A stretch of DNA of 64,000 nucleotides from Cupriavidus sp. IDO (GTDB taxonomy: Bacteria; Pseudomonadota; Gammaproteobacteria; Burkholderiales; Burkholderiaceae), in NCBI RefSeq assembly GCF_000812465.1, contig NZ_JWMA01000182.1, positions 1-64,000 of the forward strand, written 5' to 3'. How positions within the stretch are numbered: the stretch's first letter is position 1; each line of letters begins with the position of its first letter. Below are positions 53,362 to 62,001 of this stretch, one piece after another. The notes below the pieces were generated by a model, which saw only the letters and a program-made list of their open reading frames with translations, did not search any database and was not told where the DNA came from. Made by a program: the position numbers and the translations under genes.

Positions 53362-53527
53362 CTAGTGTTCTGTTCCGTAGGTAGCTTGCCAAAATGAAAT
53401 CGTTCAGTTGGCCGTCAGGCTAGGCGCGAGGAGGCGCCATAGCTGTGGCTATGGCAACGACGAGCAACGACGCATGGCGGGCAACTGGGCGATTTCATGG
53501 CAAGGTATCTGCGGAACAGGACACTAG
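53362..53527. mobile_element. MITE-like element with about 38-bp terminal inverted repeats
   Basis: This 166-bp element begins CTAGTGTTCTGTTCCG and ends CGGAACAGGACACTAG. The inverted ends extend inward through GCTTGCCAAAATGAAATCG on the left and CGATTTCATGGCAAGG on the right. Internal inverted repeats include CCATAGC-TGT-GGCTATGG. No protein is encoded. The right end provides the TAG stop of the leftward oxidase gene. Each end reads outward as an ATG followed by a similar short peptide (MARYLRNRT/MASYLRNRT). It is likely a non-autonomous repeat moved in trans. The remaining part of the 53190-53523 gap shows nothing notable. Confidence 0.75.
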
Positions 53528-54969
53528 TGCCCCCGTGCCGGCAGGACTTTGCCAGGATTCAGCAGGTTCCTGGGATCCAGCGCCTGCTTGACCTGCCACA
53601 TCAGTTCCAGTTCCACCGCCGACTTGTAACGCGTCAGGTCGTCGCGCTTGACGACGCCGATGCCGTGCTCGGCCGAGATCGAGCCGTTCTCGGCATGGGC
53701 CATCGCATCAACCAGGGACGAGATCGGCTCATACCATTGCGCAAGGAATGCCTTGGCCGTCTGGTCCTTGGGGCGCAGCGGGTTGAAGTGGACGTTGCCG
53801 TCGCCCATATGCCCGTAGATCACCATGCGGGCGGCGGGCTCCAGCGCGAGCACCTTTGCCGAGGCCTCTTCCACGAATGCCGCGATGCGCGACAGCGGCA
53901 CCGAGACATCGCACTTGATGCTGCCGCCGGTGCGGGTCTGGGCGTCGGAGATCTCTTCGCGGATGCGCCAGAAGGTCTGCGCGTCCGACAGGCTCGCGGC
54001 CACGGCGGCATCCACCACCAGCTTCTGTTCAAAGCCCGATTCGAGGATTTCCATCAGCGTGGCGTTGAGGCTCTCGGCATCCGTGCCCGAAGTCAGCTCG
54101 ATCAGCACCATCCAGTCGTGCCTGGCGGGCAGCGGCGCCGCGACATTGCCCAGGTATTCCAGCACCAGTTCCAGCGCCGGCTGCGAGATCAGCTCGAAGG
54201 CCGTCACCGCCTGACCAGACAGGTGCTTGGCCTCGCCCAGCAGCCGCACGGCGGCTGCCGGGCTGTCCACGGCGACGAACGCCACGGCCGAACTGCGCGG
54301 CTGCGGCATCAGCTTCAGGACCGCGCCGGTGATGATGCCGAGCGTCCCCTCCGCACCGATGAACAGGTGCTTGAGGTCGTAGCCGGTGTTGTCCTTGCGC
54401 AGGCCGCGCTGCGATGAATAGATGCGCCCATCCGGCAGCACGGCTTCGATGCCCAGCACCAGGTCGCGCATATTGCCGTAGCGCAGCACCGCCGTGCCGC
54501 CGGCATTGGTCGACAGGTTGCCGCCGATCTGGCACGAGCCCTCCGAACCGATACGCAGCGGGAACAGGCGCTGCTCCGCTTCCGCCGCGCTGCGTGCCGC
54601 GCTCAGCGTAACGCCGGCCTGCACGGTCATGGTGTCGTTGATGGTGTCGATGGCCAGCACACGGTTCATACGGCTGAGATTGACCACCACGGCCGTGCCG
54701 CTGTCGTCGGGCACGGCGCCGCCCATCAGCGAGGTATTGCCCCCTTGCGGCACCACCGGCACGTTGTTGGCATAGCACCACTGCAGGACCCGGCTGACCT
54801 GTTCGGTCGACGACGGCATCACCACGACCCGCGCGCGGCCGTGATAGATGCGGCGATAGTCGGTGACATAGGCCTGCGTATCGGTGTCGCCGCTCAGGCA
54901 GGCGCGTTCGCCGACGATGGCCTGCATCGCGCGCAGGGTGGCATCGGGTGTCGTGGCTTGGTCTTGCAT
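53524..54969 (-). CDS. FAD-linked 2-hydroxyacid dehydrogenase (D-lactate/glycolate oxidase type)
   Basis: This 481-residue protein of the GlcD/Dld2 family has a PCMH FAD-binding domain (about 38-215; VPQGGNTSLMGGAVPDD and GGNLSTNAGGTAVLRYGNMRDLVLG) and a C-terminal FAD-oxidase domain ending SAEHGIGVVKRDDL...DPRNLLNPGKVLP. These enzymes oxidise D-lactate, glycolate or D-2-hydroxyglutarate and reduce a quinone or ETF. It is the last gene in the garD operon, so a 2- or 3-carbon hydroxyacid from hexarate breakdown is a possible substrate. Its stop codon is formed by the terminal repeat of the MITE-like element. Confidence 0.87.
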   Translation of the reverse strand: MQDQATTPDATLRAMQAIVGERACLSGDTDTQAYVTDYRRIYHGRARVVVMPSSTEQVSRVLQWCYANNVPVVPQGGNTSLMGGAVPDDSGTAVVVNLSRMNRVLAIDTINDTMTVQAGVTLSAARSAAEAEQRLFPLRIGSEGSCQIGGNLSTNAGGTAVLRYGNMRDLVLGIEAVLPDGRIYSSQRGLRKDNTGYDLKHLFIGAEGTLGIITGAVLKLMPQPRSSAVAFVAVDSPAAAVRLLGEAKHLSGQAVTAFELISQPALELVLEYLGNVAAPLPARHDWMVLIELTSGTDAESLNATLMEILESGFEQKLVVDAAVAASLSDAQTFWRIREEISDAQTRTGGSIKCDVSVPLSRIAAFVEEASAKVLALEPAARMVIYGHMGDGNVHFNPLRPKDQTAKAFLAQWYEPISSLVDAMAHAENGSISAEHGIGVVKRDDLTRYKSAVELELMWQVKQALDPRNLLNPGKVLPARGH

Positions 54970-54993
54970 ATTCGGTCTTGTAAGGAAAGCGGT

Positions 54994-55800
54994 TCAGTAG
55001 GCGGCCGAAGGCGTACCGGCCGTGCCGGCAGCCTGCCCCGGCTTGAATTCAGCCGCCAGCCGGCGCGCCGCGCCGGCATAAAGCGAAACATCAACGCCCG
55101 TCGCTACAAAGGTGCATCCCAGCTCCAGGTAGCGGCGCGCCAGTGCTGGATCCGACGTCAGCGTGCCGGCCGCCTTGCCGCTGGCAATGATGGTGCGCAT
55201 GGCGCCCTCGATCGCGGCCTGGACTTCCGGATGCCCGGGCCGGCCGCGATGGCCCATCGACGCCGCCAGGTCGGCCGGGCCGATAAACACGCCGTCAACG
55301 CCGTCCACGGCGCAGATCGCTTCCAGGTTCCCCAGGGCCGTGACAGTTTCGGCCTGCACCAGCAGGCAGATTTCGTCATCGGCCACGTCGAGGTAGTCCG
55401 TGCGGGCGCTCCAGCGCGAGGCGCGTGCAATCGCACTGCCGACACCCCGGATACCCTGCGGCGGATAGCGCGTGGCGCTGACCAGTGCGCGCGCCTGCTC
55501 GGCCGTATCCACCATCGGCACCAGCAGGCTCTTCGCGCCGATGTCCAGCAGTTGCTTGATCACCGGCACTTCGCCCGCCACGGCGCGCACCACCGGCTGC
55601 GAGGGGTATGGGGCCACGGCCTGCAGGGCCTGCAAGGTGCTGCGCAGGTCGTTTGGGGCGTGCTCGCCGTCGATCAGCAGCCAGTCAAAGCCGGCGGTGG
55701 CGGAGACTTCGGCCAGGTAAGGCGTTGCCATCGAGAGCCAGAGGCCGATCTGCGCCTGGCGGGCCGCCAGTGCGGCCTTGAAGGGGTTGTTAGCAGGCAT
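54994..55800 (-). CDS. HpcH/HpaI-type aldolase (probable keto-deoxy-aldarate aldolase)
   Basis: This 268-residue class II, metal-dependent aldolase carries GFDWLLIDGEHAPNDL (about 38-53), VPMVDTAEQARALV, YPPQGIRGVGSAIARASRW and VDGVFIGPADLAASMG. The sequence looks most like HpcH (4-hydroxy-2-oxoheptanedioate aldolase). In this galactarate operon, however, it more likely splits 5-keto-4-deoxyglucarate to pyruvate and tartronate semialdehyde, the GarL reaction, which the same fold supports. It lies 24 bases before the FAD-linked oxidase gene and 38 bases after the semialdehyde dehydrogenase gene. Substrate is inferred from context. Confidence 0.87.
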   Translation of the reverse strand: MPANNPFKAALAARQAQIGLWLSMATPYLAEVSATAGFDWLLIDGEHAPNDLRSTLQALQAVAPYPSQPVVRAVAGEVPVIKQLLDIGAKSLLVPMVDTAEQARALVSATRYPPQGIRGVGSAIARASRWSARTDYLDVADDEICLLVQAETVTALGNLEAICAVDGVDGVFIGPADLAASMGHRGRPGHPEVQAAIEGAMRTIIASGKAAGTLTSDPALARRYLELGCTFVATGVDVSLYAGAARRLAAEFKPGQAAGTAGTPSAAY

Positions 55801-55838
55801 GGTGTTCCATATCCGGTTTGCGCTTCGGTCCGTGCCGG

Positions 55839-57314
55839 TCAGCCGAGCTGGCCCTGGCACAGGTATTTGGTATGCATGTAGTCGTCCAGGCCATGGCGCG
55901 AGCCCTCGCGGCCGTAGCCGGATTCTTTCACACCGCCGAACGGTGCCGCTTCGGCTGCGATGGCGCCTTCGTTGATGCCGACCATGCCGGTCTCCAGTGC
56001 CTGCGCCACGCGCCAGATGCGGCGCACGTCATTCGAGTAGAAGTACGCGGCAAGACCGAACGGTGTGTCGTTGGCGTCGCGGATTACCTCTTGCTCATCA
56101 TGGAAGCGGAACACCGGAGCGACCGGCCCGAAGGTCTCCTCGCACGACAGTTCCATCTCCGGCGTGGCGCCGACCAGCACGGTGGGCGCGTAGTAATGGG
56201 GGCCGTCCTCCGCGCGCAAGCGCTTGCCGCCGGTCACCACCCGCGCGCCTCGGGCGACCGCGTCTTCCACGTGCCGGGCGATCTTGTCGACGGCGCGGGC
56301 ATTGATCATGGGGCCGATCTGCGCTGCCTCTTCAGTGGCCGGCCCGACGTGGAGCGCGCCGACGCGCTGCGCGAGGCGTTCGACAAAGGCATCATGCACG
56401 GCGTCCTGCACATAGACCCGGTTCGGGCAGACGCAGGTCTGGCCCCCGTTGCGGAACTTGGACGCCATCAGGCCATCGACCGCCGCATCCAGATCGGCAT
56501 CGTCGAACACGATGAACGGCGCGTTGCCGCCCAACTCCAGCGATAACTTCTTGAGCGTGGCGGCGGACTCGCGGGCCAGGTGCTTGCCAACCGGCGTGGA
56601 GCCGGTGAACGTGATCTTGCGCACGCGGCTGTCGGCCAGCCAGGCATCCACCACGACAGGCGTATTCGCGCGCGAAGCCGTGACGATATTGAGCACGCCG
56701 GCCGGAATGCCGGCTTGCTCGGCCAGCCAGACCAGTGCGAGGGCCGTCAGCGGCGTGTCCTCGGCCGGCTTGGCGACCACGGTGCAGCCCGCGGCCAGCG
56801 CCGGCGCAATCTTGCGGGCAATCATTGCCAGCGGGAAATTCCACGGTGTAATCGCCGCGACCACGCCCACCGGTTCCTCCAGGACCAGCAGCTTGCGGCC
56901 AGGCACGGCCTCGGCCACGATGTCGCCGCAGATGCGCGTGGCTTCTTCGGCAAACCATTCGACGTAGGAGGCTCCGTACAGGACTTCGCCGCGCGCTTCT
57001 TTCAGTGGCTTGCCCTGCTCGGTCGAGATGATGAGGGCGAGATCTTCCTGGTTGGCCAGGATCAGTGCGTGCCAGCGCTTGATCAACTGGGCACGTTCGC
57101 GCGCCGGGCGGCGGCTCCATGCCGGGAACGCGGCGGCCGCGGCATCGACCGCCTGGCTGGCATCATCCGCATCGCTGTCTGGCACATGGGCGAAGGTCCC
57201 GCCGGTGGCGGGATTTGCCACCGGCAGCCTGCGATGCTGGCCTGCCTCGCGCCACTGCTGGTTGATGAAGTTCTGGCTGCGCAGCAGCGCAGGCTGGGAA
57301 AGAGACAGGGACAT
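55839..57314 (-). CDS. gabD: Succinate-semialdehyde dehydrogenase-type aldehyde dehydrogenase
   Basis: This 491-residue aldehyde dehydrogenase of the GabD branch has TPWNFPLAMIARKIAPALAAGCTVV (about 155-179), FTGSTPVGK, the catalytic Glu in LELGGNAP and the catalytic Cys in NGGQTCVCPNRVYV (about 297). GabD enzymes oxidise succinate semialdehyde and related semialdehydes. Sitting between garD and an HpcH-type aldolase, it may act on tartronate semialdehyde or alpha-ketoglutarate semialdehyde instead. The ATG at 57314 is supported by a nearby GAGACAGGG. The gene symbol reflects the family, not a proven substrate. Confidence 0.85.
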   Translation of the reverse strand: MSLSLSQPALLRSQNFINQQWREAGQHRRLPVANPATGGTFAHVPDSDADDASQAVDAAAAAFPAWSRRPARERAQLIKRWHALILANQEDLALIISTEQGKPLKEARGEVLYGASYVEWFAEEATRICGDIVAEAVPGRKLLVLEEPVGVVAAITPWNFPLAMIARKIAPALAAGCTVVAKPAEDTPLTALALVWLAEQAGIPAGVLNIVTASRANTPVVVDAWLADSRVRKITFTGSTPVGKHLARESAATLKKLSLELGGNAPFIVFDDADLDAAVDGLMASKFRNGGQTCVCPNRVYVQDAVHDAFVERLAQRVGALHVGPATEEAAQIGPMINARAVDKIARHVEDAVARGARVVTGGKRLRAEDGPHYYAPTVLVGATPEMELSCEETFGPVAPVFRFHDEQEVIRDANDTPFGLAAYFYSNDVRRIWRVAQALETGMVGINEGAIAAEAAPFGGVKESGYGREGSRHGLDDYMHTKYLCQGQLG

Positions 57315-57350
57315 GAGGCTTGCGTGAAAGGCGTTGCGGAACCCGGCGCG

Positions 57351-58874
57351 TCAGCTGACGATGCCGAGGTGCCAGGGCACGAACTCGTTGTCACCAAGGC
57401 CTAGCGCTTCGCTCTTGGTGGGCTGGCCCGAGGCGGCCTGCAGGATATGCTCGAAGATGCGCTGCCCCATCTGCTCGACGGTCAGTGCGCCGTCCAGCAC
57501 CAGCCCGCAGTTGATGTCCATATCGTTCTGCAGGCGGTTGTACATGGCCGAATTGGAGGCCAGCTTGATGGTCGGCGCCGGCTTGGAGCCGAACATCGAG
57601 CCGCGGCCGGTGGTGAAGCAGATCAGGTTGGCGCCGCTGGCAATCTGGCCGGTCGCGGCCACCGGGTCATAGCCCGGCGAATCCATGAAGACAAAGCCCG
57701 CCTTGTCGATCGGCTCGGCGTATTCGTACACGGCCTGCAGCGGCGTGGTGCCGCCTTTCATGGCAGAGCCCAGCGACTTCTCGAAGATGTTCGCCAGCCC
57801 GCCCTGCTGGTTGCCGTGGCCGACCACGCCGTTGAACTGCGCATTGTGGCCGGCGGTATAGCGCTCCCACCAGGCCAGCCGCTCCAGCAGCTTCTGTCCG
57901 ACTTCCGGCGTAACCGCGCGGCGCGTGAGCATGAATTCCACGCCGTGGATCTCGGGCGTTTCGGACAGGATGGCGGTGCCGCCGTGGCGCACCAGGATGT
58001 CCATCGCCGCCCCCAGCGCCGGGTTGGCGCTGATACCGGAAAAGCCATCCGAGCCGCCGCATTCCAGTCCGATCTTCAGGTGGCTGGCCGACACCGGCTG
58101 GCGTACCGCCGCATTGGCGGCCGGCAGCATGGCCTCGATGGCGCGGATGCCGGCATCGATGGTCTCGCGCGTGCCGCCGGTATCCTGCATGACCAGCGTG
58201 TGCACGGCCGGTCCCGGCACCAGTCCCTGCGACTCGACCAGCGAAGCCACCTGATTACGTTCGCACCCGAGTCCGACGATCAGCACGCCGGCCAGGTTGG
58301 GATGGCGCGCATAGCCGGCCAGCGTACGGCGCAGCACGTCGAAGTGCTCGCTCGGCGAGGACATGCCGCAACCACTGGTCTGCGCAAAGGCCGCCACGCC
58401 ATCCACATTGGGATACGCCGCCAATCGCTCCGGCGTGAAATACGCCGCGATATGGCGGATTACCGTGGCCGAGCAGTTCACCGACGACAGGATGCCGATA
58501 AAGTTGCGCGTGCCGACGCGGCCATCCGGACGCACAAAGCCCATGAAGGTGGCGCGCTCGGCCTCGGGCACATAGTCCACCGGACGCACGTCCTGGCAGA
58601 AGGCCGGGTCGCGGTAGAAATCGACCAGCTTCAGGTTGTGCGAGTGCACGTGGTCGCCTGGGGCAATATCGCGCGCCGCCACGCCGATCACGGTGTCGTA
58701 CTTGCGCACGGGCGTGCCGCTGGCAATCGCGCAGGCCGCGATCTTGTGGCCGGCGGGCACCTGCGCGCGCACGCGCAAAGCCGGATCAGCGAGTTGCTGC
58801 CCCAACGCCAGGTCGCTCCTGGCGATCAGGACGTTGTCGTTGGCGTGCAGCCGGATGACGGGATTGTTGTTCAC
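57351..58874 (-). CDS. garD: Galactarate dehydratase
   Basis: This protein of about 507 residues belongs to the UxaA/GarD family. The N-terminal SAF-like domain (about 5-85; DNVLIARSDLALG...GHKIAA) and large C-terminal domain are both present. Family blocks include FMGFVRPDGRVGTRNFIGILSSVNCSATV, FAQTSGCGM and LGCERNQV. Later come LECGGSDGFSGISANPALG and CFTTGRGSMFGSKPAPTIKLASN. GarD dehydrates galactarate to 5-keto-4-deoxy-D-glucarate. The first plausible start is GTG 58874; TTG 58880 lies at the stop of the upstream Bug gene. It is second in a five-gene operon running from the Bug receptor to the FAD-linked oxidase. Confidence 0.93.
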   Translation of the reverse strand: MNNNPVIRLHANDNVLIARSDLALGQQLADPALRVRAQVPAGHKIAACAIASGTPVRKYDTVIGVAARDIAPGDHVHSHNLKLVDFYRDPAFCQDVRPVDYVPEAERATFMGFVRPDGRVGTRNFIGILSSVNCSATVIRHIAAYFTPERLAAYPNVDGVAAFAQTSGCGMSSPSEHFDVLRRTLAGYARHPNLAGVLIVGLGCERNQVASLVESQGLVPGPAVHTLVMQDTGGTRETIDAGIRAIEAMLPAANAAVRQPVSASHLKIGLECGGSDGFSGISANPALGAAMDILVRHGGTAILSETPEIHGVEFMLTRRAVTPEVGQKLLERLAWWERYTAGHNAQFNGVVGHGNQQGGLANIFEKSLGSAMKGGTTPLQAVYEYAEPIDKAGFVFMDSPGYDPVAATGQIASGANLICFTTGRGSMFGSKPAPTIKLASNSAMYNRLQNDMDINCGLVLDGALTVEQMGQRIFEHILQAASGQPTKSEALGLGDNEFVPWHLGIVS

Positions 58875-58880
58875 TGGCAA

Positions 58881-59897
58881 TCAACCTTGCTGCAGCAGTT
58901 CCCTGAGCTTCAGGCGCTGGATCAGTTGGGTTTCCTGGTCGTACACCGTGGCTACATATTTCTTGTACTCGGGGCCGTCCAGGTACATCACGGGCGCGTC
59001 CAGCCGGGCGGCTACCTGCTTGAATTCGTTGCTGGCCACGGCCGCGCGGAACACTTCGCGCAGCTTCTTCTCCACCGCCGGCGGCATGCCCTTGGGCGCG
59101 CCGATGCCGTTAGGGGCTTCCACCACGACGTTGTAGCCGAGTTCCTTCAGCGTTGGCGTGTCCTTGAAGCGCGACGCGCGCTGTTCTCCCCAGGTGGCCA
59201 GCAGGCGCATCTTGCCGGCTTCCACGTGCGGGGCCCAGGAGCTCGAATCCGCCAGCATGTCGACCTGCCCCGCCAGCACGTCCTGCAGCGCCGAGGCGCC
59301 ACCCTTGTAGGCGATGGCATTGAACTGCACGCCGGCGGCCAGCGCGAACTGCTCCATGCCAACGTGCGTGGCGCCGCCAATGCCGGCGTGGGCATAGGTA
59401 ACCTTGCCCGGGTTGGCCTTCGCGGCGGCCACTGCGTCCTTCAGCGTCTTGAAGCGGGAGTTCGTCGGCACGGCAATGCCGAAGGTCTGGCCCGAGGTGC
59501 GCGCCAGGTAGGTCAGCTCGGTGCGCGGGTCCAGCTGGAGCATGCCAAGCTGCGAGAAACGCGTGACCGAGATCGGAATCTGGCCGATGGTGTAGCCGTC
59601 AGGCGTGGCACGCGCCAGCGCCTTGGTGCCGATCATGCCCGACGCCCCGGCACGGTTCTCGACCACGATGGATTGCTTGAGGATGGCAGAGGCCACCTGG
59701 CACAGCGCGCGCATCGACTGATCGGCGGTGCCGCCTACCGGCCACGGGCAAATGAAGGTGATGGGACGCTCGGGATACTCGGCTGCGGCCCGGCCGACGC
59801 CGGGCAGGATCAGTCCGGCAGTGCCTGCGGCGGCGGCCGCGACGCCGCTGATGAGCACGCGGCGGCGCATCGGATTGATGGGGAATCCTTGGGTCAT
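58881..59897 (-). CDS. Bug/TctC-family receptor, probable galactarate binder
   Basis: This 338-residue periplasmic receptor has a twin-arginine-like N-terminus (MRRRVLISGVAAAAAGTAG) and the Bug fold (YPERPITFICPWPVGGTADQSMRAL, VENRAGASGMIGT, AYKGGASALQDVLAGQVDML). It is first in the garD operon, and its stop meets the garD start directly. A divergent LysR gene lies 140 bases upstream. Galactarate or glucarate is the likely ligand. GGAGACAC precedes the ATG at 59897. The matching TctA/TctB membrane subunits are not in the window. Confidence 0.87.
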   Translation of the reverse strand: MTQGFPINPMRRRVLISGVAAAAAGTAGLILPGVGRAAAEYPERPITFICPWPVGGTADQSMRALCQVASAILKQSIVVENRAGASGMIGTKALARATPDGYTIGQIPISVTRFSQLGMLQLDPRTELTYLARTSGQTFGIAVPTNSRFKTLKDAVAAAKANPGKVTYAHAGIGGATHVGMEQFALAAGVQFNAIAYKGGASALQDVLAGQVDMLADSSSWAPHVEAGKMRLLATWGEQRASRFKDTPTLKELGYNVVVEAPNGIGAPKGMPPAVEKKLREVFRAAVASNEFKQVAARLDAPVMYLDGPEYKKYVATVYDQETQLIQRLKLRELLQQG

Positions 59898-60008
59898 GTG
59901 CGGGTGTCTCCGTTGTTCTGGTCTCGCGGGCCGGGCAGCCGTCCTCGCTCTGTCCGCATTCTGGTGCGCCTGAACATAACAATCCAATCAAAAAGTGGCA
60001 TTGCTTCA

Positions 60009-60022
60009 TAACCTTACGGTTA
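60009..60022. promoter_or_regulatory. Candidate LysR-type operator for the garD operon
   Basis: TAACCTTACGGTTA is a perfect inverted repeat (TAACC/GGTTA with TTAC between), which fits the T-N11-A pattern expected for LysR regulators. It lies 16 bases upstream of the LysR start codon and in the shared divergent promoter region. Confidence 0.55.
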
Positions 60023-60037
60023 GGTAGACTCCGGGCC

Positions 60038-60979
60038 ATGGCCAATATCGATCGCGCGCTGCGCTCCAATATCAAACTACGCCATCTGCAGCTGCTGGTG
60101 GCCCTGGACGAGTTCCGCCACCTGGGCCGCACCGCGGAATTCCTGTCGGTGAGCCAGCCGGCCGTGTCGAAGGTGCTGACGGAAGTCGAGAAGATGCTCG
60201 GCCTGACCCTGTTCACGCGCTCCACCCGCGGCACCGAGCCGACTGCCGCCGGCGAGTCGCTGGTGCGTTTCGCGCGTTCGGTGCTGGCGCAGTACGAACA
60301 GACACGTGACGAAATCGCCGCCGTGGAAAGCGGCGCATCGGGCCGCATCCGCGTCGGCTCGATGGGCGCGGCACTGCCGGTCCTGCTGGCGCGTGCGGTC
60401 GGCCTGCTCAAGGATCGCTCAGCCCGGGCGACGGTGCTGGTGGAGGAAGGCGACCTGACCCACCTGCTGCCAAAGCTGCGGCTGAGCGAGCTGGACCTCA
60501 TCGTCGGCCGGCTGGAACCCGGCTATGCGGCGCCGGACCTGCTGACGGAAGCGCTCTACGACGAGCAGATGGTGGTGGTTGTCAAACGCGGCCACAAGCT
60601 CGCGCGCAAGGCCCGCCCCGGCTGGAGCGACCTGGCGGCGATGCCTTGCGTGCTGCCGCCGCCATGGGCCTCGCTGCGGGTCAAGATCGAACAGGCGTTC
60701 TACCAGCACGGCATGCATCCCCCGCAGGACGTGATCGAATCATCGTCCTATCTCGCCACCACCACCTTCATCAGCCAGCGCAGCGCCGCCGGCTTCATGG
60801 CGCAGTCCCCTGCACGGGCGCTGGAAGCGGAGGGCCGCCTGCATATCCTGGCGATGGACGTGCCGGTAGACCTGCCCCCGGTGGGCATCATCACGCTGCG
60901 CGAGCGCGCGCCGACGATCAGCGCCGAGCAGTTGATCGAATGCCTGCGCCAGGCTTCGGCCGGGATCGGGCGGCGCTGA
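60038..60979 (+). CDS. LysR-family regulator of the garD operon
   Basis: This 313-residue LysR regulator has an N-terminal helix-turn-helix (about 12-72; LRHLQLLVALDEFRHLGRTAEFLSVSQPAVSKVLTEVEKMLG) and a periplasmic-binding-like effector domain (about 100-305). Divergent placement from the Bug-garD operon, with a palindromic T-N11-A site between, indicates control of galactarate uptake and breakdown. The likely effector is galactarate or a later keto acid. The stop is 22 bases from the convergent SMP-30-type gene. Confidence 0.88.
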   Translation: MANIDRALRSNIKLRHLQLLVALDEFRHLGRTAEFLSVSQPAVSKVLTEVEKMLGLTLFTRSTRGTEPTAAGESLVRFARSVLAQYEQTRDEIAAVESGASGRIRVGSMGAALPVLLARAVGLLKDRSARATVLVEEGDLTHLLPKLRLSELDLIVGRLEPGYAAPDLLTEALYDEQMVVVVKRGHKLARKARPGWSDLAAMPCVLPPPWASLRVKIEQAFYQHGMHPPQDVIESSSYLATTTFISQRSAAGFMAQSPARALEAEGRLHILAMDVPVDLPPVGIITLRERAPTISAEQLIECLRQASAGIGRR

Positions 60980-61001
60980 ATGCGCCGGTGGTCGACGCCA
61001 C

Positions 61002-61928
61002 TCAGGTTTGCCCGAGCATCCTCGGAACTTCTACGCCCGGCACCGACATGTCGATCCATAGAATCTCCCCCGCGGTAGAGTCGGTGATGTAGAGCGTATT
61101 TCGATCGGGCCCGCCGAAAGCCAGGTTGGTCAACGAATGACCGGAAGTGCCGCGGATCACCTCTACCGGCTCGGCGCGATGATTGAGCACCCATACATAG
61201 GCGAGCCCCGGGTTGGCGACCAGCAGGCGACCATCGATGTCCATTGCGAGTCCGTCCGGCCCACTGGGGCCGTAAGACGTGAAGAACTGCCCGGCCTTGG
61301 ATACGCTGCCGTCCTCCAGCAAGGGCATTCGCCAGACGCAGTTGCCCCGCGTGACGGCGACAAACATAAAGCGCTCATCTGGCGACAGCACGATGCCATT
61401 CGGGCTCGGCACATTGGCAAGCAGCAGTTCGAGCCGGCCTTCGCGTGTCAGCCGATATACCCTGCCGGTGGGGTCATGCAGGCCGGTCTGGCCTTGATCG
61501 GTGAAATAGACGTTCCCCCGGGAATCCAGCGTCAGGTCGTTGACGCCCTTGAAGCTTTCGGTATTGCGGCGTGGCAGATACGGCCGGACCTCGCCTGCCC
61601 GCAGGTCGACTTCCATCAGCCCGTTGCGGTAGTCCGTGACAAGCAGCGACCGGGGACCGAGGAATTTCATCCCATTGGGCTCGCCGTCCCATTCGACAAC
61701 CAGGTCCCAGTCGCCTTTGGGGTCAATCCTGAAGATCCGCCCGTTAGGAATATCGGTGACGTAGAGGTTGCCTTCGTCATCGACGACGGGACCCTCGAGA
61801 AAGGAGTCAATTTCACGACCACCCTGGTTCGCCCTGGACCACTCGGCTCGCCGCGGACTTCGATAGCGGGCAGGAAGGCTGGAAAACGACTCCGCTTCTC
61901 GTATGGTTGGTGAATTCAGCAGAAACAT
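61002..61928 (-). CDS. SMP-30/gluconolactonase-type lactonase
   Basis: This 308-residue six-bladed beta-propeller hydrolase of the SMP-30/gluconolaconase family (LRE-like) has EGPVVDDEGNLYVTDIPNGRIFRID (about 45-69), NDLTLDSRGNVYFTDQG and SPNGIVLSPDERFMFVAVT. Metal-binding residues are visible as the first-blade Glu, the central Asn and the later Asp (GPDGLAMD). Such enzymes open aldonolactones or related sugar lactones. It is last in a leftward set with a Bug receptor and a 2-hydroxyacid dehydrogenase. The start at 61928 is supported by AGGA 5-8 bases upstream. Confidence 0.85.
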   Translation of the reverse strand: MFLLNSPTIREAESFSSLPARYRSPRRAEWSRANQGGREIDSFLEGPVVDDEGNLYVTDIPNGRIFRIDPKGDWDLVVEWDGEPNGMKFLGPRSLLVTDYRNGLMEVDLRAGEVRPYLPRRNTESFKGVNDLTLDSRGNVYFTDQGQTGLHDPTGRVYRLTREGRLELLLANVPSPNGIVLSPDERFMFVAVTRGNCVWRMPLLEDGSVSKAGQFFTSYGPSGPDGLAMDIDGRLLVANPGLAYVWVLNHRAEPVEVIRGTSGHSLTNLAFGGPDRNTLYITDSTAGEILWIDMSVPGVEVPRMLGQT

Positions 61929-62001
61929 GTCCTGATACCTGTTGATAGTCTCGACAGCAGTTGATGCCACCTGGCGCCGCTTTCCGGCAAACCATCGGCC
62001 A

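Noticed and set aside
53192..53392. Short leftward frame starting MASYLRNRT
   Set aside because: Its start lies in the MITE terminus and the rest has no family features; it is noted only as a property of the repeat end.
57447..60011. An 854-codon open frame on the plus strand
   Set aside because: It runs antisense across garD and a Bug gene, whose family motifs are unmistakable on the other strand. High GC content keeps shadow frames open; the translated sequence is Arg/His/Gln-rich and unlike a protein.
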